DNA from: an uncultured Pseudomonadales bacterium
GTDB lineage: Bacteria > Pseudomonadota > Gammaproteobacteria > Pseudomonadales > Azotimanducaceae
Reading direction: 5' to 3'
Assembly (NCBI GenBank): GCA_958296165.1
Contig: OY282447.1
Span: forward strand, 992,001-1,056,000
DNA length: 64,000 bases
The notes beneath the pieces were generated by a model. The model did no database searches, was not told the origin of the DNA, and saw nothing but the letters and a program-made list of their open reading frames with translations. Both the position numbers and the translations under genes were made by a program. This document shows positions 27,859 through 35,546 of the stretch, in pieces (the first letter of the stretch is position 1; every line of letters begins with the position of its first letter).

Positions 27859-28333
27859 CGTTCTCTGCACCTCTCGCTGCACCCCCCGCTTCGCCTGCTT
27901 GCCGGCGCCGCAACCGCGCCAGCCGCGCACGGGTGTGTTCCCTAAGCCGCGGTTCCATATCGTGATACTCGCGAATTGTGCGAATAGCGAATCGCACCCG
28001 TTCGGCTTTGCTGCGTTGGCGCAACAATACTCCGTCGCGCAAGACGCGGTGGCGTAGCAGCGGCGGTGCCCCGTTCAACAGCACGATGTGCAGCATGTGC
28101 GCAGGCACGTCGCCACCGAGCCGCCCGGCCAAGCGCCGAATCATTCGGTTCACGCCCGCCGCGTCCGCGACCTCGTTGTGTTCCACCAATACGGCGATGT
28201 CGAAGTCGCTGTCTGGCCGATGCGTGCCACGGGCACGACTGCCAAACAGATACGCAAGGCGCACTTCCGGCAACGCCGCGAGTCGTTCGGCCAAGTAGGA
28301 ATGGATCGGATCAGTGAGCGGCGTTGCAGTCAT
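27782..28333 (-). CDS. mntA: MntA-like nucleotidyltransferase antitoxin
   Basis: Minimal nucleotidyltransferase of 183 residues from ATG 28333. The NTase signature GSX10DXD is complete in YLFGSRARGTHRPDSDFD. The partner gene is hepT. Typical MntA proteins end near 140 residues; this one carries an extra Arg/Gly-rich tail of about 45 residues, and the last 77 bases overlap hepT in another frame. The overlap could be a real coupled arrangement or reflect a small indel near the end of mntA that moved the stop codon downstream. Confidence 0.83.
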   Translation of the reverse strand: MTATPLTDPIHSYLAERLAALPEVRLAYLFGSRARGTHRPDSDFDIAVLVEHNEVADAAGVNRMIRRLAGRLGGDVPAHMLHIVLLNGAPPLLRHRVLRDGVLLRQRSKAERVRFAIRTIREYHDMEPRLREHTRARLARLRRRQAGEAGGAARGAENDGGPGDILASARRVGRLLGEGRALR

Positions 28334-28494
28334 ATTGAGTGGCCAACTGCACGAGCTGGAGATCATAGCGCATCGGCGGGGCAGCGCAGCCTGAAGCGCC
28401 GAAAGCGATTGCGCTAGTGCAGCCGTGCATCCATGTACATGTTGAAATACACACGAGGCCAGCTATGGTCCGTGGTCGATCATTGGGCCGGTGT

Positions 28495-28731
28495 ATGACA
28501 ACGAAGATGGAGCACACGAACGCAATCCTTCCGGAACGCAGGGTCGCCGTTCGGCGCAAGAGCGTGAACGCGGCCCTCAGCACCCCCTACAAGGATTGGG
28601 CGGACTATTTCGAAAGATCCCGTCGCGTGGGGGATGACTTCGTCGCTGCGATGGAGGAGTTGCGCCGCAGTCCGTTTGCCTCTAGACGAGAGGGAGACGT
28701 TGGAGCCGGACATCTCCAATCTCTCGGATGA
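28495..28731 (+). CDS. Possible VapB-like antitoxin, N-terminally decayed
   Basis: A 78-residue product from ATG 28495. The segment [20 protein letters not shown] followed by a RREG ending resembles the C-terminal toxin-binding tail of VapB antitoxins (WxxYF ... DDF ... REG). The N-terminal AbrB/SpoVT DNA-binding part is missing or degenerate, and no intact PIN toxin follows. It lies in a stretch of apparent gene debris. The identification is tentative, as the matching region is short. Confidence 0.4.
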   Translation: MTTKMEHTNAILPERRVAVRRKSVNAALSTPYKDWADYFERSRRVGDDFVAAMEELRRSPFASRREGDVGAGHLQSLG

Positions 28732-29168
28732 GTTCTAGCGACCGCGCCCGCCCGATGAGAGCCGCCAACGAGCGCGGCAAGTCGGGCCTCGGCACGGACG
28801 AGCTCGCCTTCTACGATGCTCTGGAGACCACCGACAGCGCCGTACAAGCGCTAGGCGACGAGAAGCTGCGCTTGATCGTCTGGGAACTGGTGCGAACTGC
28901 GCGCAACAACGTCACTATTGACTGCACCAAGCGCGAGAGCGCAAGGGCCAAGCTGCGCACCGTCGTGAAGCGCATCCTGAGCAAGTACGGCTATCCGTCG
29001 GACAAGCAAGAGAACGCAGTAGAAGCGGTGTTGGAACAAGCGGAGGTATTGTCAGCGGCTTGGGCGGAAGAGACGCCACCGGTGCTCGGCTTCCGGCCGT
29101 TCCCGAAAAGCGGTGGCGTCGTCACCAACGAGTTGATCGACCGCCTGCGAGAGCAAGCGGGCGACTGA
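28728..29168 (+). pseudogene. Type I restriction subunit HsdR, C-terminal remnant
   Basis: The 146-residue frame contains only the C-terminal helical region of a type I restriction subunit: [59 protein letters not shown] and [20 protein letters not shown], the well-conserved HsdR tail (DUF3387-type). The N-terminal nuclease and the helicase motor, roughly 800-900 residues, are absent, and the start is fused to unrelated sequence. No hsdM or hsdS gene is in the window. It is a decay product of a lost restriction-modification locus. Confidence 0.75.
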
Positions 29169-29248
29169 CGCGGGCGTTACTCGACGTCAATGTGGCCTGC
29201 GGATCATGCCCGACCGGCACATCCGCGCCCCGCCCGCCCTTCGGCTAG
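29165..29248 (+). pseudogene. PIN-domain (VapC-like) toxin, N-terminal remnant
   Basis: The translation [11 protein letters not shown] corresponds to the first strand of VapC PIN domains (usually MRALLDVNVLIAL), with the first catalytic Asp. After these 11 residues the similarity ends and the frame stops at 29248. No intact start codon precedes it. It immediately follows the HsdR remnant. The match is short, so this is tentative. Confidence 0.35.
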
Positions 29249-29306
29249 CGGAGGTTCGACAACCCCAACGCGGGCATCGTGCAGACGCCGTATTGGGATG
29301 CATGGA

Positions 29307-29558
29307 TCAATCGCTGTCCGGGAAGATGTTTGAAACTCCAATCGCTTCGATGAGACCCTCATCCTCCTTGTCGAAGTCCTCAGACATCCATATCTGCCCC
29401 TCCAAGCCACCTAGTCGCCGCGCTTCCGTGGGCCCTTCGTAGGGCATCAACCGCAACCAAGGCTTGCCTGCTTTGCAGATCACGACCTGCTCTCCCTGCC
29501 AAGCCAATGCCGCCAGACGGGAAAGCTGCGATTTCGCCTCATGCATGTTGACCTTCAT
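29307..29558 (-). CDS. Phd/YefM-family antitoxin, orphan
   Basis: An 83-residue product from ATG 29558. The N-terminal MKVNMHEAKSQLSRLAALAW and VVICKAGKPWLRLMPY segments match the Phd/YefM DNA-binding fold, and RRLGGLEGQIWMSEDFD matches the toxin-binding tail of antitoxins that pair with PIN toxins. No toxin gene follows on the minus strand; the only PIN-like sequence nearby is the short remnant on the other strand. It may be a solitary antitoxin kept as an anti-addiction factor, or part of the local decay. Confidence 0.75.
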   Translation of the reverse strand: MKVNMHEAKSQLSRLAALAWQGEQVVICKAGKPWLRLMPYEGPTEARRLGGLEGQIWMSEDFDKEDEGLIEAIGVSNIFPDSD

Positions 29559-29657
29559 CAAAGCATTCTCCAAATGACCAGGTTTAGCTAAGCCTAGAAC
29601 GCCCATCCGACCCATGCACTAACAAGGGCAGCTACGGCGTCAACGTAATCGCTCCGC

Positions 29658-29972
29658 TCAACTCCTCACTCTATCGATCCGCCACCTTGCCTCGGCCGCC
29701 ATGCGTTCCAGTTCGTCAGCGCCCTCACCATCCCCTTCCTTCCGAAGCTCAGCCAGCGTGAGCGGAATGGCGGCCATGTAGTCAGGGCTCTTGACCATTC
29801 TGCCGATGATCCGCTCGCGCGTGTCCACCCTCACGGTCCCACAGGCCTCGTAGCCGTCGTCGTGCATTTTCAACATCCTCCACTGTCCACTCTTGTCTTC
29901 GCCGCCCAAGATCATAGGCCGTTCGCGCATTCGCGCATGACCACGGTTGTTCGCGGGCGCGGAATGCGCCAT
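29658..29972 (-). CDS. Hypothetical protein, unrecognised
   Basis: A frame giving 104 residues from ATG 29972, with a second ATG 14 codons in (MRERPMILGGED). I do not recognise it. It has no membrane segment; the C-terminal part, ELRKEGDGEGADELERMAAE, is predicted helical and acidic, preceded by a short strand-rich part with GTVRVDTRERIIGRM. It is divergent from the next gene with 38 bases between starts. The coding potential looks moderate; an alternative is a decayed gene. Confidence 0.45.
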   Translation of the reverse strand: MAHSAPANNRGHARMRERPMILGGEDKSGQWRMLKMHDDGYEACGTVRVDTRERIIGRMVKSPDYMAAIPLTLAELRKEGDGEGADELERMAAEARWRIDRVRS

Positions 29973-30010
29973 ATTGGCGGTCACTCTTTCGATCTTCGAG
30001 GCACACCCCG

Positions 30011-30532
30011 ATGAGAATGTTGCCAGCGACCTTGGCGTGCGCCCTCCTAGCCGGCGCCGCTGTTTGCGCTTCCGCTGAAGAAGCGGAATCTGCGCCTGCA
30101 GCCGCATCCGTTTCCGCATTGGCGTGGATGACTGGCACTTGGGCCGGGTCGCTGGGGCCAGCCGAGCTTGACGGTGAGGCAATCGAGGAAGTTCTGGAAG
30201 AGAACTGGACTACGCCGCGGGCCGGTTCCATCCAAGCGTTGGTGCGCATGACCGGCGGCGGCAAGACGAGGATGGTCGAGCTCATCGTCATTGAGGAGGA
30301 AGAAGGCACCCTGCGGCTGCGCTTGCAGCAGTGGGACGCGGGCTACAAGCCGCGCACGCCCGGCCCGCAAGTGATGAAGCTGATTGACCTCGGCGAGAAC
30401 ACGGTGGCGTTCAAGTCCGAAACCGAGGGCGACATCGCCGAGCTGCGCTATACGCGCGATGGCGACAACTTCACGGTGAGCATCGTCACAGCGGCCGGCC
30501 TGGCGTTCGATCTGCCGTTGAAGGCGCGCTGA
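30011..30532 (+). CDS. Exported DUF6265-like protein
   Basis: A 173-residue protein with a clear signal peptide (residues 1-22, ending VCASA). The mature part starts ALAWMTGTWAGSLG, then EEVLEENWTTPRAGSIQALVRM, VELIVIEEEEGTLRLRLQQWD and a strand-rich end, the pattern of a small calycin/lipocalin-like beta barrel described as DUF6265. Function is unknown in the family; it is likely periplasmic. It stands alone between a divergent hypothetical gene and a phosphoesterase. Confidence 0.7.
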   Translation: MRMLPATLACALLAGAAVCASAEEAESAPAAASVSALAWMTGTWAGSLGPAELDGEAIEEVLEENWTTPRAGSIQALVRMTGGGKTRMVELIVIEEEEGTLRLRLQQWDAGYKPRTPGPQVMKLIDLGENTVAFKSETEGDIAELRYTRDGDNFTVSIVTAAGLAFDLPLKAR

Positions 30533-30591
30533 AATGCACTAGTGAGCGCCAAGCCGCCACGCGGAGCTTGGCGCGGTCTGGCGGTACATAG

Positions 30592-31401
30592 GTGAAGCTG
30601 CAAGTTCTCTCGGACCTCCACATAGAGGCCCACAACGACATTCCGCCGTTAGCGCCAGGGGCGGACGTGGTTGTTCTCGCTGGCGATCTCGCGCCCTATC
30701 ACCCGCCGACCCTACAAGCTGTTGCGCAGCGGTGGCGGGCCGCATCGCACATCTTCTATGTGCCCGGCAACCACGAGTTCTACCACGGCGAGATCAAGGC
30801 GGTAGGCACCGCTCTCGCCGAGCGATGCAGGGAGCTCGGTATCGAACTGCTGGATCGGCGGGCGCTGACGGTCAACGGCATCCGCTTCATCGGCGCCACG
30901 CTGTGGACTGATTTCGCGCTGTTCGGCATTGCGGAGCAGGTTCGCGCCCGCGCCATCGCCAAGCGCGGCATGGCGGATTTCAGCGGCCTGATCCGCAGTG
31001 CCAACACGTTGTTCTCGCCGCTCGAATCGGAGCGCCGCCACGCTGCCGATCGGGCTTTCATCGTGCGCGAGTTGGAGGCCGCCGGCCGCGCCGGCGAATG
31101 CGCGGTGGTAGTCACGCATCACGCGCCGACACCGCGCTCGGTGCGTCCGTGGTATCAAGGGAACGCGCTGAACCCCGCTTTCGCATCCGATCTAGAGGCG
31201 TTGATCGGCCGCTACCAGCCGCCATTGTGGATCCACGGCCACATGCACGACAGCATCGACGAACAGCTCGGCGCCACTCGCGTGCTCGCCAACCCTGGCG
31301 GCTACACCGCGAGCGAGAACCCGCGCTTCAATCCGGCGTTGTGCGTAGAAGTCGGCGAGATGGCTAACGTCACGCTGCAGGGTGCCGAACCACGCCCTTG
31401 A
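30592..31401 (+). CDS. Calcineurin-like metallophosphoesterase
   Basis: A cytoplasmic two-metal phosphoesterase of 269 residues from GTG 30592, about 60 bases after the preceding gene. All metal-binding blocks are present: VLSDLHIE, VLAGDLAPYHP, VPGNHEFYHGE, VTHHAPTPRS and WIHGHMHDS. Domain composition alone does not define the substrate; relatives act on cyclic nucleotides, nucleoside polyphosphates or phosphodiesters. Its last 32 bases overlap the alcohol dehydrogenase gene on the other strand. Confidence 0.87.
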   Translation: MKLQVLSDLHIEAHNDIPPLAPGADVVVLAGDLAPYHPPTLQAVAQRWRAASHIFYVPGNHEFYHGEIKAVGTALAERCRELGIELLDRRALTVNGIRFIGATLWTDFALFGIAEQVRARAIAKRGMADFSGLIRSANTLFSPLESERRHAADRAFIVRELEAAGRAGECAVVVTHHAPTPRSVRPWYQGNALNPAFASDLEALIGRYQPPLWIHGHMHDSIDEQLGATRVLANPGGYTASENPRFNPALCVEVGEMANVTLQGAEPRP

Positions 31402-32317
31402 TGTAATCGCCCACTTCGCCGTTCGTCACGCCTTGCATGAAGGTCGGGTAGTCGTCGATGTCCACCACATGGGTCACCAAGGGCCGTAAGTCGATGACGC
31501 CCTTGTGGAGCAGGCGAATGGCGGGCGGAAACGGATCGCGCAACTGCGCGGACGGCGACGAGTTCACCAGACTGATGGCCTTGCCGTGCCATGTGCTGGG
31601 GTTGAAGGTCGCTTGAGTGCCTTTGATCCAGCCGAATAGGTTGATGCGGCCAGCGCGACGCACGATGTCGGTGGCAAGGTCTAGCCCGGCTTGGGCGCCG
31701 CTGGTGTCTACAACGGTATCGATGCCGCGTGTGCGCAGGTCGGCTTGCACGTCCGCGAATCCTTCCGCAGCCACGTTGTGCGCCTCGGTGGCACCCATCC
31801 GCAAAGCGAGTTCCAGGCGGCGGTCGTCGACGTCGAGAGCGATCAGCTGATCCGCTCCAGCGCCCTTGAGACCTTGGATCATCATCAGCCCCATGAAGCC
31901 GCAGCCCACCATCGCCAGCCGCTCGCCAGCGCGGAGGTGGCAGTGATCCATGCCGGTGACCACGCAGGAGACCGGTTCGACGATCCAGTGCGAATCTTCC
32001 AAGTCGGAGTCTGGAATCTCGTAGATGCTATTGGCGGGCAGATTGCGCAGCCGCCCGAAGCCGCCGCCGGCCACTCGCTGGCCTATCTCGATGCCAGAGA
32101 CCCCCGCTCCCAGCTTGGCGACGTAGCCAACGCCTTCGTGGCCCGGCGGCGCGGCAAAGGCGGAATCGCCCCCTGCCTTGAAGGTCTGGATGTCCCACGA
32201 ACAGATGCCGCAGGCGGCCACCTCCACTTGCACTTCGCCCGGGCCGGGTTCGCGTACATCCACTTCAACGATCTCCGCGCCGCCGCCCGGCGTGTAGCGC
32301 ACGTTCTTGACCCTCAT
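31370..32317 (-). CDS. Medium-chain zinc-type dehydrogenase lacking the structural zinc lobe
   Basis: NAD(P)-dependent oxidoreductase of the alcohol/sorbitol dehydrogenase superfamily, 315 residues. Catalytic zinc ligands are suggested by ACGICSWD (Cys), PPGHEGVG (His-Glu) and VEPVSCVV. The Rossmann site is MVGCGFMGLMMIQGLKGAGA. The four-cysteine structural zinc segment found in most zinc dehydrogenases is missing; the chain runs from GQRVAGGGFGRLRNLP directly to the next conserved block, which accounts for the short length. It is the last gene of a four-gene run (ClpP-like, alpha/beta hydrolase, FAH family, dehydrogenase), which suggests a small-molecule catabolic role. Confidence 0.83.
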   Translation of the reverse strand: MRVKNVRYTPGGGAEIVEVDVREPGPGEVQVEVAACGICSWDIQTFKAGGDSAFAAPPGHEGVGYVAKLGAGVSGIEIGQRVAGGGFGRLRNLPANSIYEIPDSDLEDSHWIVEPVSCVVTGMDHCHLRAGERLAMVGCGFMGLMMIQGLKGAGADQLIALDVDDRRLELALRMGATEAHNVAAEGFADVQADLRTRGIDTVVDTSGAQAGLDLATDIVRRAGRINLFGWIKGTQATFNPSTWHGKAISLVNSSPSAQLRDPFPPAIRLLHKGVIDLRPLVTHVVDIDDYPTFMQGVTNGEVGDYIKGVVRHPAA

Positions 32318-32353
32318 GGTGCTCCCCTCTTGAGGCCGGCAAGGCCGGCAAGA

Positions 32354-33229
32354 TCAGCCGATGACGGTGGCGGCGTCCTCGTCCACCACCTTGTGTTCGA
32401 TGAAACCGACGCTCTCGATCTCCACGCGCACTTCGTCGCCCACCTTTAGCCACTGCGGCGGCTTCATGGCTGCCCCAACGCCGGACGAAGTGCCGGTGAA
32501 GATCACGTCGCCCGGGTCCAGCGTGAACGATTTGGTGAGATGCTCAATCTGCTCGAAGCAATCGAATATCAGGTGCTCGGTGTTGGAGTTCTGCCGCACC
32601 TCCTCGTTCACTGTGGTGCGAATGCCAAGATGGTGCGGGTCGCCCACTTCGTCGGCAGTGACGATCCACGGCCCGAACGGCGCGTGCGTGTCGAACGATT
32701 TGCCGATCTGCATGGTGCGCGACGCAGCCTGCCAGTCGCGCACGCTCACGTCGTTGCCGCAGCAATAGCCAGCGATCACCTCGCTGGCGCGCTCCTTCGG
32801 CACGTGCTTGGCGCGTTTGCCGATCACGAACACCAGCTCGCCTTCGTAGTCCAGCATGTCCGAAACCACCGGCTTGTTGATGTTGCCGTAGGGACGGTTG
32901 GCGGCATTGCGCTGCTTGTTGAACCACATTTGCACGCTCGGCGCGACGCCGCCCGATTCCGCTACATGATCGGCGTAGTTGAGGCCGATGGCGAGGATCT
33001 TGCCGGGCAACGGCACTGGCGCTTCCAAGATCACGTCCGCAACCGGGAAGGCCACCTCCGGGTTGGTCTGCGCCTCTTGGGCGGCGGCCATCGCCTCGTC
33101 GCCGGCGGCGAGGAAGGAGATCATGTCCTCCGGCAGTTCGGGCGACACCGCCGCCAGATCGATGACCAGTTCGCCCACGACCACGCCGATGCGGGTGCGG
33201 CGAGCGTGGGTGAAGGTGCAGAGTTTCAT
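32354..33229 (-). CDS. Fumarylacetoacetate hydrolase-family enzyme
   Basis: A 291-residue member of the FAH superfamily, which cleaves C-C bonds in, or decarboxylates or isomerises, beta-keto or hydroxy acids in aromatic and sugar-acid degradation. Landmarks are ILAIGLNYADHVAESG (start of the catalytic domain, near residue 78), the metal-ligand stretch DYEGELVFVIGKRA, CCGNDVSVRDWQ, GKSFDTHAPFGPWIV and DVIFTGTSSGVG. An N-terminal cap of about 70 residues precedes it, as in 2-hydroxyhepta-2,4-diene-1,7-dioate isomerase-like members. The exact substrate cannot be assigned. Confidence 0.9.
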   Translation of the reverse strand: MKLCTFTHARRTRIGVVVGELVIDLAAVSPELPEDMISFLAAGDEAMAAAQEAQTNPEVAFPVADVILEAPVPLPGKILAIGLNYADHVAESGGVAPSVQMWFNKQRNAANRPYGNINKPVVSDMLDYEGELVFVIGKRAKHVPKERASEVIAGYCCGNDVSVRDWQAASRTMQIGKSFDTHAPFGPWIVTADEVGDPHHLGIRTTVNEEVRQNSNTEHLIFDCFEQIEHLTKSFTLDPGDVIFTGTSSGVGAAMKPPQWLKVGDEVRVEIESVGFIEHKVVDEDAATVIG

Positions 33230-33241
33230 GTCGGATTCTCC

Positions 33242-33898
33242 TTACGCCAGCGTGGCTCGCAGCCACTCGTCCGCATGGCTCGCCATCTCCTCGAATACGT
33301 CGCCCTCGCGCTGGCGGGTGCGCTTGAGCACTTTGTAGCCGTGATCGGCGGTGTCCAGCCAACGCAGCGTGGCGCTGGTTCGCGCCGCCACTTCTTCCAT
33401 CAGCGCGGTCGTCGCCATGCCGTCGCGGCTGCCGGAAAGGAACAGCATGGGCGCGTTGATGGCGTCGAGATGATCCGCCCGTTTGGTGGTAGGCCGGCCC
33501 ATCGCGTGCAGCGGGAACGAGCAGAAGATCAACCCGACAACGTCGAGGCCGTGCTCCACCACCGCATGGGACGCCATGCGCCCGCCAAAGCTGTGGCCGC
33601 CGAGCAGAAACGGCCCTTGCGCCTCGCCTCGCGCATGCGTCAAGGCGGCCGCTACGGTGGCGGTTGAGACGGCTTGGCTGTCCACCCGCGACTTGCCTGC
33701 CTCCTTGTACGGGAAGTTGTAGCGCAAGGTGGCGAGGCCGATGCCCGCCAACGCGCCGGCGATCGCCTCCATGTTGCGATGCCGCATGTCGGCGCCGGCG
33801 CCGTGCCCGAACACCAACGTGCCGCGATGTTTGACGGCGGCGGGCAGCAGCAAAGCGCTCACCGTGCCGTCGCCGACCGCTATGCGCGACTCGCGCAT
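33242..33898 (-). CDS. Alpha/beta hydrolase of the KANL3/Tex30 type
   Basis: A 218-residue hydrolase. The nucleophile elbow is LLGGHSFGGRMAS; the oxyanion region is LVFGHGAGADMRHRNM; an acid and a histidine follow in LFLSGSRDGMA and DTADHGYKVL. The short, cap-less layout with the HGAGADMRH motif fits the KANL3/Tex30-like dienelactone-hydrolase relatives. ATG 33898 overlaps the ClpP-like stop (ATGA) and the FAH-family gene follows after 12 bases. Confidence 0.87.
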   Translation of the reverse strand: MRESRIAVGDGTVSALLLPAAVKHRGTLVFGHGAGADMRHRNMEAIAGALAGIGLATLRYNFPYKEAGKSRVDSQAVSTATVAAALTHARGEAQGPFLLGGHSFGGRMASHAVVEHGLDVVGLIFCSFPLHAMGRPTTKRADHLDAINAPMLFLSGSRDGMATTALMEEVAARTSATLRWLDTADHGYKVLKRTRQREGDVFEEMASHADEWLRATLA

Positions 33899-34491
33899 CA
33901 GCCCGGCAGCTCGGTGAACGAGGTGATGACCTTGCCGACAAGCCCGTATTCGACGGATTCTTCAACGCTCATCCAATAGTCGCGGTCTGTGTCTCGTGCC
34001 ACGCGCTCTAGCGGCTGGCCGGTCTGCTCGGCGATGATGCCGTTGATGCGCTCGCGCGTCTTCACGATCTCGCGCGCGTGGATCTCTATATCCGAAGCGT
34101 CGCCGCCGAAGCCGCCAGCCGGCTGGTGGATGAGAAAGCGCGTATTCGGCAGCGCGTAGCGGTTCTCGCGCTCGGCGGCCAAGTAGATGTGGGTGGCGAT
34201 GCTGCCCACCCAGCCGGTGCCGACGATCCGCACCGTCGGCTTGATGAAGCGGATCATGTCGAACACCGTGTCGCCGGATTCCACATGCCCGCCGGGCGAG
34301 CCGATGAACACGGTGATCGGGTCTTCGCTCTCGTAAGAGAGCGCTAAGAGCTTTTCCGTGCTGCGCTGCGCAACCGCCTTGTCGATCTCGCCGAAGATCG
34401 TCACCGTGCGGTTCTTGAGGAGCGTGTTCTCCAGAAAGGCGAACTGGCGCGCAGCTTCCGCCGCTTGCTTGGCGTCGGGATCGTCAGCCAT
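33898..34491 (-). CDS. ClpP-like serine protease subunit with atypical triad
   Basis: A 197-residue member of the ClpP/crotonase fold. ClpP landmarks are ITVFIGSPGGHVESGDTVFD, the nucleophile in GTGWVGSIAT (S97), the histidine in FLIHQPAGGFGGDASDIEIHAREI (H122), and DTDRDYWMSVEESVEYGLVG. The aspartate that ends the triad in E. coli ClpP (EYGLVD) is glycine here (G186). ClpP degrades proteins delivered by ClpX or ClpA, but neither chaperone is nearby and the gene heads a run of metabolic hydrolases instead. It is likely a secondary ClpP paralogue. Activity is uncertain. Confidence 0.85.
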   Translation of the reverse strand: MADDPDAKQAAEAARQFAFLENTLLKNRTVTIFGEIDKAVAQRSTEKLLALSYESEDPITVFIGSPGGHVESGDTVFDMIRFIKPTVRIVGTGWVGSIATHIYLAAERENRYALPNTRFLIHQPAGGFGGDASDIEIHAREIVKTRERINGIIAEQTGQPLERVARDTDRDYWMSVEESVEYGLVGKVITSFTELPG

Positions 34492-34536
34492 GCTGATCCT
34501 TGGGTGGTGAAGTCGGGTGTGCGCGAGTTTACCGAA

Positions 34537-34998
34537 TCAGCGCTCCCGTGCGCTGCGCTCGATTGCAGCCATTGCGGCCGTTGCCGTCCCGATGACGAAC
34601 CGAGCGTTGTCGCGGGCGCGGTTGGCGTCTTCCTCCATATAGAACTCCGAGGGCACCAAGTCTTCCGTTCCTTCCGTTCCTTCCGTTCCTTCGGTTCCAT
34701 AGAACGCCAGCTCGCGGTCGCGCCGCAGTTCGCGGGAGATGCGCGCCATACGTTCCACATGCTCGTGCGCCGCCTCCGGCAACTGCTCCGCACGGCGCAG
34801 CAGAACCGCCGAGACGTCGTGGATCCGCGGCGGATCCACGCGAACCGCGCGGAGCAGGCCTTTGAGCGCCAATTCGACCGCCTTCTGGCACTCGCGCACT
34901 ACATCCGCCCAAGCACCAGCACCGTGCAACGCGTCGATGGCGTGCAGCCGCAGGCCCGCACGCCGGACGTAGTCCGCGGCCAAATCGCCGTTGTGCAT
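34537..34998 (-). CDS. HEPN-domain protein paired with a nucleotidyltransferase
   Basis: A 153-residue helical protein of the PF05168-type HEPN group: WADVVRECQKAVELALKGLL and PRIHDVSAVLLRRA form the conserved core. It lacks the RX4-6H RNase motif of toxic HEPN proteins, so it may be a nucleotide-binding partner rather than an RNase. Residues 101-112 are four copies of Gly-Thr-Glu encoded by a 9-bp DNA repeat. It follows the MNT gene by 14 bases, the usual MNT-HEPN order. Confidence 0.75.
   Translation of the reverse strand: MHNGDLAADYVRRAGLRLHAIDALHGAGAWADVVRECQKAVELALKGLLRAVRVDPPRIHDVSAVLLRRAEQLPEAAHEHVERMARISRELRRDRELAFYGTEGTEGTEGTEDLVPSEFYMEEDANRARDNARFVIGTATAAMAAIERSARER
34663..34698. 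repeat. Four 9-bp tandem repeats inside the HEPN gene
   Basis: Three perfect units of TTCCGTTCC and one with a single change (TTCGGTTCC). On the coding strand they encode repeated Gly-Thr-Glu. Copy-number change would keep the frame and lengthen or shorten an acidic loop. Confidence 0.95.
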
Positions 34999-35012
34999 CT
35001 AGACCTCGACCC

Positions 35013-35456
35013 TTAGACCTCTACCCAGTAGCCGTGGCCATGCACCGTCTCGCGGCGCAGCTGGCCACATGCCACCGCCTGCCTCACGGTGGCCAGGTAG
35101 GCCGACACCTGCCCTTGCGTATCCAAGAGCACACGACCATCGGCGGCCACTTCGGCCCAAAACCCTGATGGCGTGCGGGTGCCGTCGGGCAGTTGCACGA
35201 AGTGGGGTTCGATGGGATGACGGCCCCAGCAGATGGGGTGTTCATCCCAGCGCCGGTACAAGGCCCGCCGGATCGGCACGCTCGGCGCCGCGACGATCAG
35301 CACGTCGATGTCCGATGAATCTGCGAGTTCATCGCGTGCCCACGAGCCGAACACCACGATGCCGACGAGCGCGTTGCCCAGCACCGCGTGTACTTGGCGA
35401 ACCACATCGTCGGCGGGAAACGCAGCCAGTGAACGCATTCGATGCACGGCGGACAT
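35013..35456 (-). CDS. MNT-type nucleotidyltransferase-domain protein
   Basis: A 147-residue protein with a complete GSX10DXD signature in VFGSWARDELADSSDIDVLIV, followed by a short helical C-terminal half ending HGHGYWVEV. It belongs to the minimal nucleotidyltransferases that pair with HEPN proteins as toxin-antitoxin or small-molecule-modifying modules. The HEPN gene follows after 14 bases. It is distinct from the MntA/HepT pair 7 kb away in both sequence and length. Confidence 0.78.
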   Translation of the reverse strand: MSAVHRMRSLAAFPADDVVRQVHAVLGNALVGIVVFGSWARDELADSSDIDVLIVAAPSVPIRRALYRRWDEHPICWGRHPIEPHFVQLPDGTRTPSGFWAEVAADGRVLLDTQGQVSAYLATVRQAVACGQLRRETVHGHGYWVEV

Positions 35457-35546
35457 CCTCGCGTCTTCGTGCTGTCGGCCAGCCTAACACCCTCGCCCAG
35501 ACGTTGCGGTACGCTTGGCGCCGCTTGATCGTTAGAGGACTCGTCC

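Noticed and set aside
29249-29330. Possible protein fragment around GFDNPNAGIVQTPYWDAW
   Set aside because: It looks protein-like over about 20 residues but has no start, no recognised family and no conserved neighbours.
34401-34793. Alternative reading of the HEPN gene repeat as a separate Lys/Glu-rich protein
   Set aside because: It overlaps both the ClpP-like and HEPN genes in a wrong frame and has no family features.
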